From Bacteroidia bacterium (GTDB taxonomy: Bacteria; Bacteroidota; Bacteroidia; Chitinophagales; UBA2359): a DNA stretch of 64,000 nt. The stretch lies in contig JAUHXA010000009.1 in NCBI GenBank assembly GCA_030427245.1, forward strand, positions 1-64,000. Direction: 5' to 3'. Positions 59,597-64,000 of this stretch are shown piece after piece (positions within the stretch are counted from its first letter, which is position 1; every line of letters starts with the position of its first letter). Position numbers and translations under genes: made by a program. The notes beneath the pieces were generated by a model. It made no database searches and was not told the origin of the DNA. It saw nothing but the letters and a program-made list of their open reading frames with translations.

Positions 59597-60202
59597 TTAC
59601 TTCAAACAGTTCAAAAAAAGTTGGTAAGTGGCTTTTCCATACTTCAATGTTTGCTCCCAATCTCGAAGCGACAATTTTCGACTCAACTTGACAAAACCTG
59701 TCTCTGCCATTCTTTCTTCAATTGTTTTTTTGTCTAACTCATCCATTGACAAATAGTTGTCTTCACAAAAATCGTACTCCCACGGCGTATTGTTGATACA
59801 AAAATAAACCTCCTTTTCCTTCAATTGCTCCAAATTCTTCAAAATAGCATCTTGATATGGCAGTAGATAACTTCCTGCAATATGGAGGGTAAAACTAAAC
59901 TCATTCCCCCACCAAAACATACTGCGATAAGTAAAAATTGCCGTTTTGTTGAAGCATTTGGGAAAGTCCAAAACCATGTAGGGAAGCCCTTTGTAATTTT
60001 CACCTTTTGATATTTTACCTACTGTCACATCTGTTCCTTCAGGAAATCGAAAACCTTGATGAATAGGAAGCTGTTGTAGTTGGTGAGCCAAACGACCAAA
60101 TAAACTCATTATTTTCTCCAAAGCAACCCTTTTGGTCAGTAGAAAGTTTTTATCCAAGAGTATCGTCATTTCTTTGTCGGTAAAAGCAGGAGATTTTGAC
60201 AT
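59597..60202 (-). CDS. Conserved hypothetical protein
   Basis: The 201-residue cytosolic protein is not assigned to a named family. It has an N-terminal helical region (K-E-M-T-I-L-L-D-K-N-F-L-L-T-K-R), then strands with G-L-P-Y-M-V-L-D-F-P-K and F-R-S/T-Y-R-S-M-F-W-W-G-N-E-F-S-F, and a C-terminal helix ending L-F-L-N-C-L-K. It is divergent from lptF/G with a 99-bp gap containing a perfect palindrome. Confidence 0.65.
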   Translation of the reverse strand: MSKSPAFTDKEMTILLDKNFLLTKRVALEKIMSLFGRLAHQLQQLPIHQGFRFPEGTDVTVGKISKGENYKGLPYMVLDFPKCFNKTAIFTYRSMFWWGNEFSFTLHIAGSYLLPYQDAILKNLEQLKEKEVYFCINNTPWEYDFCEDNYLSMDELDKKTIEERMAETGFVKLSRKLSLRDWEQTLKYGKATYQLFLNCLK

Positions 60203-60255
60203 TATTGGAGAATTTTTAGCAGTTTTGTAATTCTAAAAATCACATTTAATTAGAG

Positions 60256-60288
60256 AGAATACAAAAGTTTTCAGAACTTTTGTATTCT
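60256..60288. promoter_or_regulatory. Perfect 14-bp inverted repeat in a divergent promoter region
   Basis: AGAATACAAAAGTT (60256-60269) and AACTTTTGTATTCT (60275-60288) are perfect inverted repeats with a 5-nt spacer. The right arm ends 13 bp before the lptF/G start. Each arm contains ACTTTTG on one strand, close to the -7 consensus (TAnnTTTG), so this may be a symmetric back-to-back promoter or an operator controlling both genes. Confidence 0.5.
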
Positions 60289-60301
60289 GTATGGTAGAAA
60301 T

Positions 60302-61744
60302 ATGAAAAAAATTGATCGCCTGATATTGCGAGCGTTTATAGGTCCATTTATCGTCACCTTTTTCATCGCACTGTTTGTTCTCATCATGCAGTTTCTATGG
60401 AAATACATTGACGATTTGGTGGGCAAAGGATTAGATATCTTCATCATTGCAGAACTGATATTTTATCTCTCTGCAAGTGTCGTGCCATTGGCATTACCGA
60501 TTGCCATTTTGTTGGCTTCGATTATGACTTTTGGCAGTTTGGGTGAACACTACGAATTGGTGGCACTCAAATCTGCGGGTATTTCTTTGCTTCGATTCAT
60601 GTTACCTCTTTTGATTACTGCTACCATATTGAGTGGCATTGCTTTCGCTTTTGCAAATTATGTACTGCCCGTTGCCAACCTCAAATACTACACCATGCTC
60701 TATTCGGTCACTCGACAGCGACCCGCCTTCAATATTCGACCGGGGGTGTTCTCCAATGACATTGAAGGGTATGTGATTCGGGCAGGCGACAAAGATTCCA
60801 ACGGCAATATTCTATACGATATCAAGATTCACGATCACACCGATTTGCGAGGAAATGTAAATGTATTGCTTGCCGAAAAAGGCGAAATGCACATTGCGCC
60901 CGACAATACAGCCATGATTTTTAAGCTCTACAATGGCGTACAATATGAAGAACCTCGTACACAAGGTCCAACCCAAAAATATGAGTTTATCCGCACTCGT
61001 TTCACCGAATACGAAATGGTTTTTGACCTATCTATGTTTGCTTTCGACAAAAAAAACGAAAAGCTTTTTGAGCGAAACTACCGAATGATGAGCAGTGAGC
61101 AATTGCTAAGTGGTGTAGATTCGTTGAGAAGAGCAGAGCGTGAACTTCCTAAGGGACTCGAAAAAAGACTGAGTGCTTATTTTAGTTTCTTGAAAGACAG
61201 CACTTTTCAATACGACCCCTCTCCCATTACGTGGAATCCTGCCGATACTTCCTTTTTGGCTTGTCTGAGCTTGGACGACACCCAAAAGCAACGGATATTG
61301 AATAATACACAAAGTTTGCTGCGAAATACCAAGGGCTTTGCGGCTTCTTCGGAGGGGCGATCGGACAGTAATTTGAAGCACATCAATAAATTCCTCATTT
61401 TCTTTCACTACAAAATATCACTTTCCTTGGCTTGTTTGGTGCTGTTCTTAGTGGGCGCACCTTTAGGGGCTTTGATTCGTAAGGGGGGCTTAGGTATGCC
61501 GATGGTTTTAGCGATTCTCTTTTTCACCATCTTCCACATTCTCACCACAATGGGCAAAAAGTTTGCAGAGGAATATGTCATGACTCCCTTTGAAGGAATG
61601 TGGTTGGCTACGGCTATTTTATTGCCACTGGGTTTGTTTCTTTTGTTTAAGGCAACAAATGATTCTGCTTTGCTGAATTTTGAAGGCTATGGTAAGGGGT
61701 TGAAAGATTTTGTGGGGAAGTTGTTTAAGCGGAAAAGACAATGA
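60302..61744 (+). CDS. LptF/LptG family permease (YjgP/YjgQ)
   Basis: The 480-residue protein has three N-terminal transmembrane helices (about 15-40, 60-85, 100-125), a large periplasmic region (about 130-365) and three C-terminal helices (about 378-400, 405-425, 435-455). It opens with I-D-R-L-I-L-R-A-F-I-G-P-F and contains G-A-P-L-G-A-L-I-R-K-G-G-L-G-M-P, typical of the family. LptF and LptG with LptB2 extract LPS from the inner membrane and pass it to LptC. Which of the two this is cannot be decided. The SUKH gene overlaps its stop by 4 bp. Confidence 0.93.
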   Translation: MKKIDRLILRAFIGPFIVTFFIALFVLIMQFLWKYIDDLVGKGLDIFIIAELIFYLSASVVPLALPIAILLASIMTFGSLGEHYELVALKSAGISLLRFMLPLLITATILSGIAFAFANYVLPVANLKYYTMLYSVTRQRPAFNIRPGVFSNDIEGYVIRAGDKDSNGNILYDIKIHDHTDLRGNVNVLLAEKGEMHIAPDNTAMIFKLYNGVQYEEPRTQGPTQKYEFIRTRFTEYEMVFDLSMFAFDKKNEKLFERNYRMMSSEQLLSGVDSLRRAERELPKGLEKRLSAYFSFLKDSTFQYDPSPITWNPADTSFLACLSLDDTQKQRILNNTQSLLRNTKGFAASSEGRSDSNLKHINKFLIFFHYKISLSLACLVLFLVGAPLGALIRKGGLGMPMVLAILFFTIFHILTTMGKKFAEEYVMTPFEGMWLATAILLPLGLFLLFKATNDSALLNFEGYGKGLKDFVGKLFKRKRQ

Positions 61745-62208
61745 ATATCAGGTCGTTAAAACAATACATTCATTCTCTTGGGTTGAAAGCAGACAATATT
61801 GCTCCTTCTCAAGGAGTTTCTGACAAAACATTGGTAGATAGTCAGCAAATGCTTGGTTTTGAATTACCTACTCAATATTGCACTTTTCTGAAAGAATACA
61901 ATGGGATTCACTTATTTCCAAATCATTTCTCCTTTAGAAATACTGACAATCATATAGGAAAAGAAAATATTTCTTATTTTATTAGTATTGAAGAAGTCCT
62001 CGAATCTTGGAAGCATATCAAAACTTGCCTATTTACAAAACATTTACTTCCCATTGCATTTACTTTGGGTGGAGGAAAATATATTGGTATAGGAATAGTT
62101 GAAGAAAACAAAGGGTGCATATATCTTGTCGAATCCGACTTTTCATATACTATGATTGCTCACAGCTTCCTTGAGTTCGTGTCAAAAATAATCTATGAAG
62201 AAACATAA
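61741..62208 (+). CDS. SMI1/KNR4 (SUKH) family protein
   Basis: The 155-residue protein matches the SUKH fold: L-G-F-E-L-P-T-Q-Y-C-T-F-L-K-E-Y-N-G (about 39-56), a later I-E-E-V-L-E-S-W and L-P-I-A-F-T-L-G-G-G-K-Y-I-G-I-G-I. SUKH proteins are often immunity proteins against polymorphic toxins, and others have unknown roles. Its ATG overlaps the lptF/G TGA (ATGA), so it is translationally coupled. No toxin gene is adjacent. A MITE-like element lies 63 bp after its stop. Confidence 0.82.
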   Translation: MNIRSLKQYIHSLGLKADNIAPSQGVSDKTLVDSQQMLGFELPTQYCTFLKEYNGIHLFPNHFSFRNTDNHIGKENISYFISIEEVLESWKHIKTCLFTKHLLPIAFTLGGGKYIGIGIVEENKGCIYLVESDFSYTMIAHSFLEFVSKIIYEET

Positions 62209-62271
62209 AACCACCCCCAATTTTGAAGTCAATTACGAAAGATTTAATCTACTCGGGATTTCTATTCTTAC

Positions 62272-62443
62272 CAATAAAATCTTTGTAAAGGACAAAACGT
62301 TTTATTAAGCATGACTCTCAAACCTTATAGGTTTTTGCTTATGTAATTTAAGCAGATTATCAAACCTGTACATACTTGCTGAGGTTAAACCTATAAGGTC
62401 TTTTGCTTCAAATAAGGTTTTGTCCTGTACTGAGCAATAAAAT
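62272..62443 (-). mobile_element. MITE-like element, family 1, copy B, with 9-bp target duplication
   Basis: The element at 62281-62434 (154 bp, inverted relative to copy A) is flanked by perfect direct repeats CAATAAAAT at 62272-62280 and 62435-62443. Ends are CTTTGTAAAGGACAAAACG and GTTTTGTCCTGTACTGAG. The boxes AACCTTATAGGTTT and AAACCTATAAGG are both present. It differs from copy A at only a handful of positions, implying recent movement. It lies between the SUKH gene and the convergent TonB receptor gene. Confidence 0.85.
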
Positions 62444-62490
62444 AGTAGGGCGAACAATTGCAAATTTATCGTATTAAGCACCCACAATAC

Positions 62491-64000
62491 CTAAAACTCC
62501 ACACTCAAAGCAGTTGTCCATCTTCTTCCTTGTCCAAAATGCACAGAAGCAGATTGAGCATCAAAATTGGCAGTCGGTCTTTCGTTGAAGTCGTCGTTGT
62601 TGTTGGCATCACTTAAATAAACCGTGTCAAACAAATTCAAAACATTGAACCTGACACTCATTTTGGTTTTATTGAGGCGGAAATTGTAGCCTGCATGGAA
62701 ATTATAGAGCATGTAGTCAGGCAGTTTCCAAGAATCTCGACGAGCAGAGTTGGATTCAGGCTTCAAATCTTCAGGTTGAAAAGCTGCGTAATTGTTGTCA
62801 AAAAACGTACCCCGCATTTTAAAATACAATCCTTTGATAGGTTCATACTTAATCAAACCACCTAATTGAAGTTGAGCTGCATCACCAACATGCACATCCG
62901 TAGCATCAAACTCATAGGTACGAAGCAATTGACCATTGAAGAAAACTTCTGCTGTTTCAGAAGAAGTCCATCGCCAATCTCCAATAGATATCAAGCCTTC
63001 AAAGGTGATTTTTTTGGTAGGTTGAATGGCAAAATCGGCTTCAATACCTTTGTGCAGCGCATCAATTCCAGATACATTCACAGGCACTCTATCCGAATCT
63101 TCGTCAATCGTACCATCTGCATTTGGAACAGGAACAGTTGGAGGACTTTCCAAAGGTTTGTTTTTCCAAACGGTGTAATAGGCATTGATATTGGTGGTGA
63201 ATATCGAACTGCTATAACCATATCCCAACTCGAAAGCCAGTGTTTTTTCGTTTTCGTAGTCATTGAAGGCAGTAAAAGAGTTGGTATTGATGATGTTGTT
63301 GAAACGCTGGGCTTTGGATAAATAACCTGTGTTGAAGAATACATTGTGGCGGTCACCCAATTTGCGAGATGCCCCCATTTTGAAGGTGAAAGAAGGAATA
63401 TTGATCCAATCAACACGTTGGTTTTGAGCTTCTGGAGAATCAACCGTGTAGGTTGCATCATTGTAAACCACAGGGGTTGTGTGAGTCACATTAAAAGTCG
63501 TATCTGCCAAACTTACCACTTTTGCTCGCATGAAATCTTCAATACTGTAACCCGAAACAGAAGTAGAAAGATTCACAAATGCTGTCCATTGGTTTTTCTT
63601 CCATTCCAACTGTCCAAACACTCCTGCCGAACGAACATAGCTCGAATAGTCGTAAAAAATCTTGTCGCCTTCGTATAGCTTGCGGGTGAAATCTACTTGA
63701 TAATCATCTCTGTCTGGCTTAAAGATAAAATAATCTCCGCCTAACAAATCGTATATTTCTCGATAGTGATCGCCACGATAATATCGTCCATCCAAACCAC
63801 CCGATAAGGTTAGATTTGGGCTAAGATTGTAGGATAAAGTAGAAAGAAAGCCATACCAAAAGTGGTTGTTGATACTCGTTCGCAAAATCCGATCAGATAC
63901 AGGTTCTGGACGAAAAGGGCTAAGCAATTGATTGGATTCTATTGCTCCTTCAATGTCGTACAAGCCATTGTCTAACCTTTGAAGGGATTGTGCGCCATCG
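62491..64000 (-). CDS. TonB-dependent outer-membrane receptor, C-terminal part
   Basis: The frame is open to the window edge (at least 503 codons; the 5' end is beyond 64000), so no start, signal peptide or plug domain is visible. The sequence is a run of amphipathic beta strands typical of the 22-stranded TonB-dependent barrel. It has N-L-T-L-S-G-G-L-D-G-R-Y-Y-R-G at the edge, Y-N-F-H-A-G-Y-N-F-R near the end, V-R-F-N-V-L-N-L-F-D-T-V-Y and the terminal L-S-V-E-F. The substrate (siderophore, glycan or other) cannot be inferred. No SusD-like gene is in view. Confidence 0.88.
   Translation of the reverse strand, partial: DGAQSLQRLDNGLYDIEGAIESNQLLSPFRPEPVSDRILRTSINNHFWYGFLSTLSYNLSPNLTLSGGLDGRYYRGDHYREIYDLLGGDYFIFKPDRDDYQVDFTRKLYEGDKIFYDYSSYVRSAGVFGQLEWKKNQWTAFVNLSTSVSGYSIEDFMRAKVVSLADTTFNVTHTTPVVYNDATYTVDSPEAQNQRVDWINIPSFTFKMGASRKLGDRHNVFFNTGYLSKAQRFNNIINTNSFTAFNDYENEKTLAFELGYGYSSSIFTTNINAYYTVWKNKPLESPPTVPVPNADGTIDEDSDRVPVNVSGIDALHKGIEADFAIQPTKKITFEGLISIGDWRWTSSETAEVFFNGQLLRTYEFDATDVHVGDAAQLQLGGLIKYEPIKGLYFKMRGTFFDNNYAAFQPEDLKPESNSARRDSWKLPDYMLYNFHAGYNFRLNKTKMSVRFNVLNLFDTVYLSDANNNDDFNERPTANFDAQSASVHFGQGRRWTTALSVEF

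Noticed and set aside
1-64000. CRISPR array, tRNA or rRNA genes, prophage or full-length transposase
   Set aside because: No regularly spaced direct repeats with unique spacers, no cloverleaf-like or rRNA-like sequence and no transposase or phage structural genes were recognised. The regular repeats found are coding arrays or short tandem repeats.

Overview
The window is a stretch of a Bacteroidota chromosome, most likely from a Saprospiria/Chitinophagia-type environmental lineage (the class is a guess). Evidence for the phylum: at least five large secreted proteins end in a type IX secretion (T9SS) type A sorting domain; a PorT-like barrel gene sits directly behind ubiE/menG, an order typical of this phylum; there are DUF3078, DUF3667, DUF4412, YtxJ and CotH/lamin-tail proteins; and a promoter at about 10.1 kb fits the Bacteroidota TTTG / TAnnTTTG consensus. 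No rRNA, tRNA, CRISPR array, prophage or full-length transposase gene was seen.

Layout. 0-10 kb: a probable dual membrane-spanning anti-sigma factor with an internal array of six 31-residue repeats, a T9SS-exported intradiol dioxygenase, a DUF3078 barrel protein and a 1686-residue propeller/MAM/Ig adhesin-like T9SS cargo. 10-16 kb: a stand-alone ECF sigma factor, an EEP-fold hydrolase, two membrane proteins, a KDG kinase and a LolC/E-type permease. 16-23 kb: a NamZ-like muramidase, a metallophosphatase, ubiE/menG-porT, and a convergent Fic/FRG pair. 23-36 kb: a lamin-tail T9SS protein, DUF4412, tilS, an acyltransferase, lgt, DUF4419 and a T9SS subtilase. 36-46 kb: a ferredoxin-CDGSH fusion, an amine oxidase-ytxJ operon, a three-PAS histidine kinase, an ABC exporter, hemE with a response regulator, and a haloalkane dehalogenase-like hydrolase. 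46-57 kb: a CotH T9SS protein, a BI-1 protein and a same-strand cluster of DUF2233/NAGPA-type phosphodiester glycosidase-like proteins enclosing a LamG protein. 57-64 kb: a serpin with a long acidic extension, lptF/G, a SUKH protein and the 3' part of a TonB-dependent receptor gene.

Common theme. Most genes serve the cell envelope: T9SS cargo and one T9SS component (PorT), lipoprotein maturation and trafficking (Lgt, LolC/E-like), LPS export (LptF/G), peptidoglycan recycling (NamZ) and outer-membrane uptake.

The least expected signal is non-coding. Three copies of a 151-154 bp element (10705-10858, 46741-46891, 62281-62434) share terminal inverted repeats and internal ACCTTATAGGTTT-type boxes, and each is flanked by a 9-bp direct repeat (perfect for two copies, 8/9 for the third). 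An unrelated 133-bp element at 36788-36920 also has terminal inverted repeats and a perfect 9-bp direct repeat. These are well-supported MITE-like mobile elements. A further inverted-repeat element, several short tandem repeats next to gene starts and a 48-bp near-palindrome inside a signal-peptide coding region add to the repeat content.
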